From: Gnetum montanum
Taxonomy: Eukaryota; Streptophyta; Gnetopsida; Gnetales; Gnetaceae
NCBI GenBank assembly: GCA_015680685.1
Contig: MNCI01037805.1
Coordinates: forward strand, 130,263-194,262
Direction: 5' to 3'
DNA length: 64,000 bases
The translations under genes and the position numbers were made by a program. This document shows positions 11,306-22,157 of the stretch, one piece after another. Within the stretch, counting starts at the first letter, position 1; each line of letters starts with the position of its first letter. The notes beneath the pieces are model-generated. The model had not been told where the DNA came from. It did no database searches and saw only the letters and a program-made list of their open reading frames with translations.

Positions 11306-11731
11306 TATGGCAATAAGTGGCTCATGTGGTTGGCACAATCTCTTGTTAAGTAAGAGGTCGCTAGTTTTACTTTTCAAAGATTTGATGAAACTTAAGTAGA
11401 ATATAAAAATCTGTTAGTATACTTGTTCGATTCAAATCCACAATTTATCCTGGTGATGATACTCTTATTTGGTGATTCTATTCCAAATTATAAAGTTATA
11501 ATTTAACCGTAGCACGTGTTTTTCGGAACCATTGCACACTTAGTTAACCCTCCAAGAAAAGAACGTGTTTACACAACTTTTTTTTTACTAAAATTAAACA
11601 TAAAAGTCGAGAAAGGAGATATTATTTCAAAAATTAAGCCTGGCTTCGCGGAGTTTAGTTACCGATGTTGTTCCGATTATTGTCTTATTTTAACCATGAT
11701 TTTTTATTAATCTTAGAAAGTGGGGTTTTGT

Positions 11732-11762
11732 AAACCCTACGATATTACCGAGCAAAACCCTA
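11732..11762 (+). promoter_or_regulatory. Two telo-box motifs
   Basis: AAACCCTA occurs at 11732-11739 and 11755-11762. In plants this element is common just upstream of or within 5' UTRs of growth and translation genes. No clear gene follows. Confidence 0.35.
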
Positions 11763-12400
11763 GGAGGCAAAGAGAAGCCGTCGAAATCTCCTTAAAATAC
11801 CAGAGCGAGGAGGCCAAAAGAACCAGTCCAAGTTGTTCAGCATTCATTCTCAATCTCGAATCAAGCAGACGCAATTGATGTGTTGCGGTAGAAATTCGCG
11901 TTTCCTTTGATTCGATTTGCAATATTATTCTTGTTTCTGTTGTTTCGTTTGTACAATGTTTGGTTTGGAAGATATGTCGTGGAAAGTAAAGGGAGTGACG
12001 ATAAATAATCCCACCTGCATATCTGATCTTCTTCTGAAGAGAATTTTTTACATGCACTACCATCTGACCCTTTGCGCATTGCATTTTTGATTTCTTTTGA
12101 ATGTTTTTGTTTGTCAATGAAATCTTGCGGCCTCTGTATCTGGTGCCTGGAGCACTCTGTGTTAGGAGAGGGCATTTCGTGAGTAGGCCTAAATCTAAAT
12201 AGCAGGTCGCCTTGCGACGCAGTTTCGCCCTTCTTTCATGGCGTTTCTGTTACTTTTTACTGCTGAAATTCCAACTTATAGGATCCTAGAGCAGTGGAGA
12301 AGTTTTCTCTTTTTTTCATTCTTCTTGGTTAAAATTTCTGTGTTTTGTTGCTTTAGGGAATGCTGTTGGTGGTGCAGCTAATGATGAAGTAAAACCCAAT
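11763..12400 (+). other. Orphan promoter/5'-exon-like segment
   Basis: Unlike the AT-rich repeats around it, this stretch is balanced in composition. It contains a short ORF (ATG at 11956, 44 codons, MFGLEDMSWKVKG...), a good donor (TTC then GTGAGT at about 12179) and a good acceptor after a pyrimidine run (TTGCTTTAG, ending about 12356). It could be the 5' end of a gene whose coding part is missing, or a non-coding transcript. I recognise no protein. Confidence 0.25.
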
Positions 12401-13686
12401 TTCATGAAATCATTGTGATTAGTATAATTCGAATTTCACCATCTTTCGGCTGAAGCTGCTTTAGTAACACTATTAGCTTTTCTTTTTCTTTTTCTGAAAT
12501 ATTTTGATAGGCTTGTTGATGTGTAGTTGAAAAGTTGTTTTATTGAAATCCTAATGTTCCAATGAATGTGATGATAAATGATGTCGCCCCAGGCTGAAGG
12601 ACTTGTGACGATTGACTAAATTTATCTGATTCATTGATTTTCTCGATATGGAGGCTATCGTTTTGAAGTTTTGTTTGCCAAGCCGGGGGTTTTGTCGTTT
12701 TGCTTGGCAAGCAGTGGCCCGTGAAGAAAAATAAATGTCATGCACCACTCTGATTTATAATTTGTGCTGATTCTTTACCCTGTGTTTCAGAGGCCACTTA
12801 CACTGCAAATGATTATAGATTTCATAGTGTTTTCTTCTTTTTTATTACTCATATGTTTTCCTGCTTGATCTTATTGCTCACAAACCAAAATGGCTTTGTA
12901 AATTTGACTTTTCATCCAGTTATAACCTTGCTAATTTAGAATATAAGACGGGTTACATGAATGCCCTTATAATTGAGGTATTTTTGAAAGTAAACTGTTT
13001 TATATCTGGCTGTGAAAGTGTGAATTTGAATTATTTTCGGATCTGTGGTAATCTATGAAGTGACAAAGGTTATTCAAGTTTCAATTATAACAATTTCCAC
13101 AGTTGAAATTGAACTTAGAAGCCTCTAAAACAGGCTGTTTTAAGTCTGAACAATATGATTCCTGTATATGCTGAATTTAGTCCACATTGGAATCTTCTTA
13201 TCCTGGAGAGTTGGATGAATTCTGACTGAATATCGGTGTATTTAGAGATGCAAATGTTGGTGTATTTACAAATATAAATACTCAAAATTTGAAAGATATT
13301 ACTGAAAGCAATTTTCATGTTCTCTTTCTTTTCCTTTTCTGCCATGAAGATATATAATGAAGCCAAATGGATTTTAAAAACTGGAAATTTATTTTGTATC
13401 GGCTCCATTTTTTAGAGGATTTCTTAATTACCTTGCAGTCAGCCAAATAACAAGACCTTAATGTTAAGGTGGTACTTGCAATATTTTCAATTGTTATCTT
13501 AGTTCATAGTGTAGTGTAGCAACATGATGTTCGTTAGATCCTGTCTCGCCAGTCATTAGGCCGGTGTAGTTGGGTCTCCCCGGTTCTGTGAATGTAGGAT
13601 TTTTACAACTGTTAGGAATTGCAAGTTGTGGGAATGGTTTTCTAAAAGCCGAATGATATACTTTGACTTTTCCATGGCTTGTTTTT
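12401..13686. other. Unassigned spacer
   Basis: Moderately AT-rich, with short frames only and no recognisable domain, repeat or RNA gene. It may be intron or downstream sequence of the segment at 11763-12400. Confidence 0.4.
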
Positions 13687-14026
13687 GTTGGAATTTGATG
13701 GTATAACCATTATAGTGGTTATAACTCTACCGAACGGAATAAGAGTGACCTAACCTATTGAGCGTTCACTTGAGTAAGTGGTACGTAACACACACACGAA
13801 AGCAAAGTTGGGGGAAGAAATATATTTTTGGAAAGCTTGTCGAGCACGGTTCGAAAGTAGGAAGGATAATTTGCTTAAATCGACAGAGTTGTATTAAGTA
13901 ATGTACACTTTGAAAGCAAGTAACGCAGGGTAGAAAGTAGTAATGAAATTCACAGTTTTAGATGTTGAAGCCTTTATTTATGACCTAAAACCTTTATTTA
14001 TTTATGACCCTTATTAATACTTGCAA
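13687..14026 (-). repeat. Possible LTR fragment (minus strand)
   Basis: The piece begins TGTTGGAATTTGATGG on the plus strand and contains CATAAATAAAGG on the minus strand, resembling the TATA region of the LTR at 1-404. No target-site copies or internal domain are visible, so the boundaries are uncertain. Confidence 0.3.
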
Positions 14027-14027
14027 A

Positions 14028-14150
14028 AAGGGGGGAGGCGGTGGGTGGGGTGCGCGAGGGGCGGGGGAAGAGGGGTTGGTTTGGTTTGAGAAAGTTAAGG
14101 TGGTTTGGTTTGAGAAAGGTAAGGTGTTGGTTTGAAGGAAGGGGTTTTGA
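14028..14150. repeat. G-rich tract with a tandem repeat
   Basis: 14028-14076 has many runs of three to six G on the plus strand. It is followed by two near-copies of a 26-bp unit (GGTTTGGTTTGAGAAAG...) at about 14078-14129. The G runs fit a G-quadruplex pattern. Confidence 0.6.
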
Positions 14151-14159
14151 TGAGCAGAT

Positions 14160-14550
14160 TGTTATGTTTTGATTGTAGTTGGTTGTTTTCTTACTTTGAC
14201 TAGTGGTAGCTTTATCATTTTTGTCTTAGTCTAAAGTGAGGTATGATGTTTTGAATTCTTACTCTTGTTTTTGCTCTTGATGGTGATAACAAGGTGAATT
14301 AATTGAACCAATGAAAATGGAAAATAAGATTTAAATTAGTCTAGGGATGATGTTTTTGCTCTTAACCATTTATATATCTTGGATTTTGTGAAACTACTTT
14401 TGGGATACACCTTTGGATTATCAAGTATTCATGATTAAGGTATATGCATTTTGCTTAATAACAAAAATAGTAAATAACAATAAATGAAAACAATTAAAGC
14501 AATAATAATCTAAGTGGATGTTGCAATGATAAAGTACCCTAGGACCATAT
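14160..14550 (-). repeat. Gypsy LTR fragment (minus strand)
   Basis: 14170-14250 matches the minus-strand LTR at 21470-21540 (TAGTCTAAAGTGAGG). 14480-14545 matches 85-150 of the first LTR (AGTGGATGTTGCAATGATAA against AGTGAATGCTGCAATGATGA). The ends are lost. Confidence 0.55.
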
Positions 14551-14807
14551 TTATGGGCAAACGAGCCAATGTTGGGGCTTCACTGTAGTGTATTTGACAT
14601 TGGGGCCATTGAATGATGACTCATCAAGTTTCATTGACAAAGTCAAGGTGTTAGTCTAGTTTGATGAAGGCTTTTGTTTGTTCTGAATAAACTTTTTAGG
14701 AATACTCTAATTTTTACTGAGAGCATAAATTAGGTGAGGTGTTTAGGTTAAAGCCTAGGTTGGGTTTTACAAAAGCCTGTTAGGAATACTCTATTTTCTA
14801 ATAGTGA

Positions 14808-14990
14808 GGTCTTAGCTTAGTGGGAATAGTTTTGGTAAGCCTAAGTCACAAGTTTGATTGTGTTGGGTAGCCAAGGATGTTTTAAGGGTATGATCCACAT
14901 CACTATGACATGTAGTGGTAGGCAAGCATGTGGTAAAGGTATGATCCACATCACTATGAGTGGTAAGAGTTTTGGTAACTCTAGATCATA
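14808..14990 (+). repeat. SINE family A remnant, partly duplicated
   Basis: GGTCTTAGCTTAGTGGG resembles a tRNA A-box and AAGTTTGATTGTG a decayed B-box. The 25-bp block AAGGTATGATCCACATCACT occurs twice, near 14885 and 14937, showing local duplication. It runs directly into the minisatellite. Confidence 0.5.
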
Positions 14991-15016
14991 AGCTTGATCC
15001 TACTCAACAGTATTCT

Positions 15017-15192
15017 TAGTAACCCTACGGAGTCTTGGTAAACTTAGGTCAGGCAACATTGAGTAACCCTACGGAGTCTTGGTAAACTTAGGTCAGGCAA
15101 CATTGAGTAACCCTACGGAGTCTTGGTAAACTTAGGTCAGGCAACATTGAGTAACCCTACGGAGTCTTGGTAAACTTAGGTCAGGCAACATT
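15017..15192 (+). repeat. 44-bp minisatellite, four copies
   Basis: Units at 15017-15060, 15061-15104, 15105-15148 and 15149-15192 are identical except for the first base of the first unit. The unit (ACGGAGTCTTGGTAAAC...) resembles the tRNA-like part of the adjacent SINE, so the array probably grew from SINE sequence. There are no unique spacers, so it is not a CRISPR array. Confidence 0.95.
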
Positions 15193-15502
15193 GAGTTATA
15201 TTGAGTAAAGGACATTACCAACATCATGATCATTTGTCATTGACAATTTTGACTATAAAAAAAATTGACATTATAACTATTGCTAATCATTCAATTTAAT
15301 GCTGATTTCAAAATAAAGGTAAGATGAAATCTGTCCAATTTTAGCTAAAGAAATAAACTTTAAATCAATGCATGTAGAGATTGATGTTATTATTTGAAGA
15401 TGATATGATATGATAAACATCCTTTATAGATAAAAACAAAACAAAGGAGAAAGAGAAGATGTGATTAGATTCAAGGCCAAGCCCTATTTAGTTATTAAGA
15501 GA

Positions 15503-15635
15503 TATGAGTACAACACTTAGGATATTTATTATTGACACTCCAATGTTAAGAAAGGTTCTATCTACCTATTATGAGGGATGAAAGCTACAACACCTAGGAT
15601 ATTTATCATTGATGCTCCAATGTTAAGAAAGCCTC
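15503..15635 (+). repeat. Imperfect tandem duplication of about 70 bp
   Basis: Two copies share ACAACACYTAGGATATTTAT and CTCCAATGTTAAGAAAG, from about 15503 and about 15574. The surrounding 15193-15719 is AT-rich and otherwise unassigned. Confidence 0.7.
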
Positions 15636-15719
15636 ATTGAGTTGGTGAGGAAAACCTCACTTGTCCTATTTTCACTTTTCATTTGTTTTCCCTTTTATTC
15701 TTTATATTTCCTTGTCATT

Positions 15720-15918
15720 TTTCCCTCTTGAACAACTCATGAGCCTAGTCTAAACCATACATGATAAGCGAATACTAGTCTAGGTGGGAAGACAGCAAAC
15801 TATGATCAACATGTAACTATTTAGATACCACAACTAGTATAACTGCGGAGTTTGACCGAATCATGCATGAACATTCGTATTCGTATGGTTGAGTGTAGAG
15901 GTACCTAGCCACTCATCA
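15720..15918 (+). repeat. 3' end of a gypsy LTR (plus strand)
   Basis: It follows the family order: CTAGGTGGGAAGACAGC, GAATCATGCATGAACATTCG, CGTATGGTTGAGTGTAG and the end CCACTCATCA at 15918. No primer-binding site follows, so it is a 3' LTR or solo LTR. It adjoins and truncates the left LTR of G3. Confidence 0.65.
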
Positions 15919-16152
15919 AAGACTTTTAAAAGTGTGTCCATAGTACAAAAATATTAAAATTTAATAAAAGGTTCTTCTTTTGTGCTTAGCCTAACAAATA
16001 GTTAACTATTAAGAATGGTACAATGTTCTTTTACACATTTTTTTGTTTAATAGTTCTACATCTATGTTTTTTTTATTAATTTATAAGATGTGATAATCTT
16101 AATCACATTATGTTTTTGTCTTGTTCATCATGACTATAAAGCAAGAATGGCA
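15919..16152 (-). repeat. G3 3' LTR, truncated
   Basis: Matches 19692-19923 at roughly 80 percent by eye (GATGTGATAATCTTAATCAC against GATGTGATAATCTTGATCAC). It starts TGCCATTCTTGC on the minus strand and is cut off by the gypsy LTR end at 15918. Confidence 0.55.
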
Positions 16153-16379
16153 AATTCTACTCATCTTGGTACTTGTTGCCTTGTTTGAATACTAGATCCT
16201 CCACCTTGCACTAAGGTGGTTAAGCACTCATGTATCTACTAGAAGGAGTTCAAAAGTTTCATATCTAAATCTTGGTCATCCTTGTTAGAGATCATCAATA
16301 GATCATAAGGTTGATGCTCAACTACATTCAACCTACAATTCTCATTCAGTGTATTACTACCACTCCTAACTTTAATATT

Positions 16380-17770
16380 TTGAGAGCATTCTCAAGCATA
16401 ATGCTTTCCACTACAAATGTATCAGTTTTAACTTGAATGCCTCAAAGGATATTGAGAAAACCCTTCGAAATGTGTCGTTTATTCTACGACTCTTGCTGTT
16501 GTTGGGAAGCTTGGCATTTTCCTTGTCCCTAGGATGAGTTTTGTTTACCTAGAGTTAGATCAACATAATAGCCTCTAAATCTTCTAGAATCCACTTGTCC
16601 ATTGCCTCTCAAAGACTTATTACTTTCTTTCTTGCTCTCAACCGGTTGCTCCACTACACCCTTGTCCTTCTTTCCCACCTTGTAACCAATCAAACTATTA
16701 GCAACTTGGATGGCCTTTCTGAATCTTGTGATTTTATTAGTTTTGAGCTCATGTTAGACCCAAGGTTTAAGGCCATTGAAAAACAAGTTGTACTTGCTGT
16801 CCTCACCCATTTTCAAGATTTGTATATTGATATATTGGTATTCCCAAATATACTACTCTAGATCTATTATGTGTCGAATCTCTTTTAGCTTCACCCAAGC
16901 TTTGTCAATGGAAGTGCATGGATGAAAGTTTTTGATCAAAGCTTCCTTACTGGTCCGATGGTCTTGTCTATCCTAGCCTTTTTTTCTTGAAGGATGTCAA
17001 GCCACTAGGTTTTTGTTAGTCCACTTAGAAATTAGACAACAACATGAGCTTGTCTTTTGGTGGCACATTCATACATCTCTACAAACTCTTTTGTCTCAAT
17101 TAGAAATGCATCTATCATAGCATCATCCCTATTGCTCTCATAGATTTTTGGTTCCTTTGCACAAAACTTGGGAATTGACCAACGCAGCCTCAATGCTAGT
17201 GCCCTTGCTTACAGAGTCAACTAATCTTTCACAACTCCAGTCAATCTCATTTTATTGGCTTTTGTACAAGGCCCACTGAGTTTCTAGTGATGATTGTAGC
17301 TCCTAATTTTCATCCCAAAGCTCATGATTGAGAAGTTGAAGATCATCAACATAATCCCCACATCACTTCACCTAGTTCCTCAACACAAAATTTTGAGTTA
17401 GTGTGAGTTTGTGTTTTGTGCTAAAGCCTAACTCTATAAGGAAAGGAGCTTCCATCAAATCAATCAGCTCTTGAATCACATGAGTTTTCTCTGCTGTGGG
17501 TTGATTATGCATAATGATGCTGTCTACTTGCAGTATATGGCTCCACAGTTCTTGTATCTTTTCAATGGATTCCTCAATATCGCTCTCATTAGTCATCTCA
17601 ACATCCTCATTTTGTGCACATCCTCATACACTTTTATTCACCTCGTCATGCATCTCCTCATGCACATGATTGTCTCTATTACCATCTCCAATTACTCCAT
17701 TGTGAGGATTGGGACTAGGAGGACTATTAGTAAGATTTTGGCTCCCTTTGCTCTTCTTTTTGTATGCCAT
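16380..17770 (-). pseudogene. G3 gag remnant with CCHC zinc knuckle
   Basis: On the minus strand gag starts at 17770 (MAYKKKSKGSQN) and continues through 17596-17372 (IEKIQELWSHILQ). A capsid-like segment near 16680-16930 includes KNFHPCTSIDKAWVKLKEI and a block ending EAIQVANSLIGYK-like, typical of the retrotransposon gag domain. A Cys-X2-3-Gly-Lys-His-X4-Cys knuckle lies near 16405-16425. Many stops are present. 16153-16380 holds no recognisable protease or RT. Confidence 0.6.
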
Positions 17771-18163
17771 GAGCACACGAGTTACAAACAATGAATCAAG
17801 GTCACGAACCATGTACCAAGAATTACCACCAACCTTGAACTACAAACCATGACTTCGATACCAAGTATAATGGTACTACTTTGGAGAAGCATCATTCAAC
17901 ACCACTCTCCTCATGCACATGATTGCCTCTATTGCCATCTCCAACTAGTCCATTGTGAGGATTGGGACTAGGAGGAGTATTATGAAGGTTTTGGCTCCCT
18001 TTGCTCTTCTTTTTGTATGCCATGGTAGCACACAAGTTACAAATAATGAATCATGGTCATGAACCATGTACCAAGAATTACCACCAACCTTGAACCACAA
18101 ACCACAACTCTGATATCAAGTGTAATGGTACTACTTTGGAGAAGCATCATTCAACATCACTCT
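17656..18163 (-). repeat. Tandem duplication of about 254 bp across the LTR/PBS/gag junction
   Basis: 17656-17908 and 17909-18163 are near-copies. Each contains 40-odd bases of LTR end, the primer-binding site, the leader and the gag start codon (17770 and 18023). The copy next to the LTR keeps the better primer site. Confidence 0.85.
18108..18118 (-). other. G3 primer-binding site, initiator tRNA-Met type
   Basis: TGATATCAGAG on the minus strand, two bases inside the LTR end, against the canonical TGGTATCAGAG. The duplicated copy at 17853-17863 reads TGGTATCGAAG. Confidence 0.6.
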
Positions 18164-19923
18164 TAATGCCAAAATTAGCTAGATGTCACAGAGTGGACCC
18201 AAGATAGACTACACCTCATTATTTACAACACATACATTCGCTGTATAAGCATAAATCACCTGTAAGTCCATGGGTTAGAAGCGTAGTGAGTATGCCTTAT
18301 GAAATCATATAAGCAACATGATCCACATACCCACACACATACAAGCATGACCACAACAAGCACATGCAACCACAAGAGATATTATTCTTTTAAAAGAGTT
18401 AAGACACATTTCCACTCTAATGTATCTAGCCCTTAGCCCCCATTCAAAGAGAAGGGTGGTGGCCCAAGTATCAAAGCCAAAACTCCTTTACAAGCCTACA
18501 TATCCTTATGACAAGGTTCACAATGAATCAATGCCTATATAGTTCTAAAATAATAGTTAGAATAGCATAGAACCCAAAGGATCTTTATGCTACTTTGGCC
18601 CTTGTTTTGAAGGGAACAACCTTCAATCCATCAATAAGGCACATTATCATATACTCTTAGAAGTGAGCAAGGCATCCACTTCAATCACTAGCAAAGAAGC
18701 ATACAAAGAATGATATATTTATGCCTCTAGGAGAAATCTATGACTTCGAACAAGGACTAGCAAAGAAGCATACAAACAATGATATACTTACAGGGGGTGC
18801 CTCACCCCTAGATCCCTTGTGATCCAATACAAGGATTAGCGTAGTGTCACACTTGGACTATCCAATCCATGCTACCTACATATCTATGACCATTGTAGAA
18901 TCAGATTTCATGTAGTTCTATAGGTGTGAGGGTAAGATAAGGAGGATAGAGGGGAATAAGAAGGTGGAGCCCTATTGTTTCTTAGAACCATCAAGTCGTA
19001 GTGGGTTTTCTAAAACTTGAGTGCCACACACACACACACACCTCAGAGTGTTCCATGATTCCTAAACCAAATCTTGAAGGGTTGACCAAGATGCATGGTT
19101 GTGATATGCTGATATCATTCTTAATGTTTGATATGCTTGTCCATATCATCATCAATGTTTTTTGTGCCTATCCTTGATGAAGTCTAGATAGTTTCTCTTA
19201 AAGGTGAATTGATGGCTTCTAGCTTATATGTTGCATGAGTCTCCTTCATTTCAGTTGATATTGGATACATTTCTTAAAAGGAGGCTTAATCCTTGAGTTT
19301 TCCACTCCACATCTATATAAATCCAAAGGCATTTCCTAGTTGATGGACATCACATGAGGTAGTAATGTTACAACAAGCTTACCTCTAGTGATGTTATAAC
19401 TTTTGTACCATATTATTTCAAAATGATCAATTATCTTTTCATTTACCAAAATAGTGGAATTTATAAAATGATAAGTTCACTATATCACCATAACTATTAG
19501 TATCTAACATGAGTCACCCAAACAAGTATGACAAATAGTCATGCATTATAACATTTCTTGTGCCTTTACTATTTCTCTTTTAAGTGCTAATGATGAGATC
19601 ATATAACAAAATATGATAAATGATAAGATACTCTTGTGGTGATAAAGAATTTAAGGAACTATGTTATTAGATATGAATTTTTTTTTGTAAACAAGACTTT
19701 TTCAAAAATGTGTATCTATTGTAAATATAATATGAAAGTATTAAAATAAAGAAAAAGATCTTCTTTTGTGCCTAGCCTAATAAACAGTTAACCATTAAGT
19801 GCACTTGTACACTTTTTTTGTAATAGTTCTACATAAATATTTTTTTTTATTAATCTATAAGATGTGATAATCTTGATCACATGATGTTTGTCTTGTTTAT
19901 CATGACTATAAGCAAGAATTGCA
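18121..19923 (-). repeat. G3 5' LTR
   Basis: Defined by the primer site on one side and by the start of the repeated block (TGCAATTCTTGC on the minus strand, 19923) on the other. It contains a short CA run at 19028-19042 and no coding sequence. Length is about 1.8 kb. Confidence 0.5.
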
Positions 19924-20564
19924 AGGATTGGTTATTTTCTATGCTTAGACACATAAAAGATTTTCATGCCATGACGTATATTAAAACTTCTCTTAAATAA
20001 TATTTTATACTAATAATCTTATGATCCATGATGCATCTATGCTAATAAAAGTTTTGTTAGCTGGATTTTCCAAAAAATATGGGAGGATTCATGGACAAAC
20101 AAGTAAATTTTATGCTTCTGAATTTCTATTTCTAATAACAAGTTAGAAAGACAAATGTTGATGGTTTTTTTGTTTTCGGTGTTTTTTTAAAGGATATCAT
20201 ACTTCGTTTTATAAAAAGGAAGAGTTGGTTTTGTTTTACAAACTTAAATTTTTCTCAAACATTTTTATATGGAAACTCATGTTCATGTAATACAATCCAA
20301 TAGTGTGATTTTTGTTGGTTGAAATAGTTAGAAGGCAATTCTGGATAAGCTTGTTACGTAATTTGTTAATTTCAAATCATACCTATAATGTTCAATGGTA
20401 TGTTTTTTGATTGAGGTAACTATCAATATTTCATCAATCTATCATCATCACTATAGCATTATCTTAACTATATAAGATTTGATATATAAATTTTTTTTCT
20501 AGTATTAGGCTTTAATTAAGAGTTAAATTGACGCTGAGCCCAAAATATTTTACTAGTCTCATTT
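19924..20564. other. AT-rich spacer
   Basis: No gene, repeat boundary or RNA gene is recognisable. Confidence 0.4.
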
Positions 20565-20868
20565 TAAATACTTTAACTAATTAGTTAACTAGATAAAGTA
20601 ATTTAAAATGCTCTATGATGTAATTCAAAATATTCTAACATTATCTATTTTCAATAATATGATTAACATGGTTAGCAAAGCAACAAATTTGGCTTGTAGC
20701 ATTGAGAGGATGAAAATCATAAAAACATTCTAGAGGAAGATTACATATGCATTTGGTAGTGATATGATTACAATGGTTGGCAAGAAAACCTTGCACACGC
20801 ATTTGATTATTGAATTAGAGAATTTTAATTGGTTTAAAAACATTTCTTTGACTTTAATCCCAACTAAT
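20565..20868 (+). repeat. Dispersed repeat E, copy 1
   Basis: Matches 22362-22647 over its length (TTTCAATAATATGATTAAC, CCTTGCACACGCATTTGATT). The short frame at 20764-20973 overlaps it and is not conserved in the second copy, so it is not a gene. Confidence 0.7.
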
Positions 20869-21318
20869 GAGAGGCTAAGTGGACTGCTACGCCCAATCGT
20901 GCAATCTACAAGTGTTGCAAGTGACTATGTCTATAACGTCCTAGTTAAACATCAACCTATATTATTAATATAATAGTATATATTTTAGCTAAGTTAGTAA
21001 TTTGAACATATTAATATGTAATGTATCTTGAATATACTTAGAGTATTTAATATATAAGTTATTTTATATGTTTTATTGTAAACATATGTGGAGCAAAATT
21101 TCTTGTTTTATTGGTATATCAATAAAGGGGCTAAGACAATTTAAGAAAAAGAAATGAGAGCTTAGGACAAAGTATATATAGCATGGTAAAAAGGCAAAAA
21201 TAGAACATAAGTGAAGGTAAATGAATAGTAACTAGGGTAAAGTAAATATAAAAGAAAACTTGTTTAAACTCTTATACAACAAGCTTGTATAATCAAACTT
21301 CCAAAATTATCAGCACCA
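20869..21318. other. Presumed internal remnant of G4, unassigned
   Basis: This AT-rich stretch lies on the internal side of the G4 primer site, where gag would be expected on the minus strand, but no gag motif is visible. Confidence 0.35.
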
Positions 21319-21337
21319 TCCTCAATAATGGCATCAA
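21319..21337 (-). other. G4 primer-binding site, tRNA-Asp type
   Basis: The minus strand reads TGATGCCATTATTGAGGA, directly inside the LTR end. It matches the canonical tRNA-Asp complement at 11 of 18 positions, and all seven differences are transitions. Confidence 0.55.
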
Positions 21338-22125
21338 CGATAAGCATCTAAATGGACCCCAACGCCTAACCATACAATCCATGAGTATTGTGAGTGAGCA
21401 TGTCGTAATTTATAAATGATTACTGATACAAGTGCTTAGGAAGTTATTTGTTACGTAACTAATTGTTGTCTTTCTACTTGGACTATTCATGACTCTAATG
21501 CATATGGTTTAGTCCAAAGTGAGACATCATTATTATGTTGTATGACATTGAGCAAACTAAAGTAAAATATAGAAATTAAGTATTTTAATCTAATTAACAA
21601 GAAGATAAATTCTAATCTAGCCTAAGGGCAATGAGTATGTGTTTCTAATTTATTGTAAATATCCTGGACTAGTGTAGTCATTGTTGGGATTACTAAGCAA
21701 TATTGCTACTAGGTTGCCAAGTAATTACACTTTATACTCAAAACCAATCATACTCATTTTGCCAATTTACTATTATGCGTTAAAAAGTAAATTATTAAAC
21801 TATATATGTTGGAATATATGAAACATAAGAAAGTACATGTTTGAAAAGTAAAATCTAGTCTAAGTTAGAATGTTGCAATGGATAAGAATAATTTTAATCT
21901 TATAACCTACATGGAATGTATCTTGGTACAAGCCACTCAAATAAGATTCCATCACAATCACTTCACAACCACACTATGTGCACATTTGATCACTACTAAA
22001 TTCATGAAATCAAACTAACAAAGTCAAACTACAAATATGACCAAAAGATGCATTTAATGCAATATGTGATTGAAATTTATAGCTCATACAAACCCTAGAT
22101 ACATGGCATCTACAATATCATAGTT
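21338..22125 (-). repeat. G4 5' LTR (gypsy, minus strand)
   Basis: On the minus strand this follows the G5 LTR order: TGAGTATGATTGGTTTTGAG, then AAGTGTAATTACTTGGCAAC, AATCCCAACAATGA, a CTAGACTAGA-like block and GTATGGTTAGGCGTTGG, ending at the primer site. Near 22060-22110 the minus strand has GATATTGTAGATGCC and TATAAATT, the usual upstream part. No intact internal region or partner LTR is seen. Confidence 0.65.
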
Positions 22126-22157
22126 GCAACTGATAATTTTCCTACTTATCATAAATA

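Larger units (their letters stand above)
15919..19923 (-). mobile_element. G3: minus-strand gag-only LTR retrotransposon
   Basis: A 5' LTR (18121-19923), an initiator-tRNA-Met-type primer site (18108-18118), a degenerate gag and the start of a 3' LTR (15919-16152) are in the right order on the minus strand. The about 230-bp direct repeats at 15919-16152 and 19692-19923 are the matching LTR starts. Only about 2 kb separates the primer site from the 3' LTR, and it holds gag but no protease, RT or integrase. The element therefore depended on another element's enzymes or lost pol. The LTR boundaries come from repeat matching by eye. Confidence 0.6.

Noticed and set aside
13687-14026. A complete solo LTR
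   Set aside because: The start looks right, but no matching target-site copies or clear second end could be found; kept only as a weak LTR fragment.
15017-15192. CRISPR-like direct repeats
   Set aside because: The 44-bp units abut with no unique spacers, in a plant genome; it is a minisatellite.
16595-16861. Plus-strand 88-codon ORF
   Set aside because: It is the antisense shadow of the minus-strand G3 gag.
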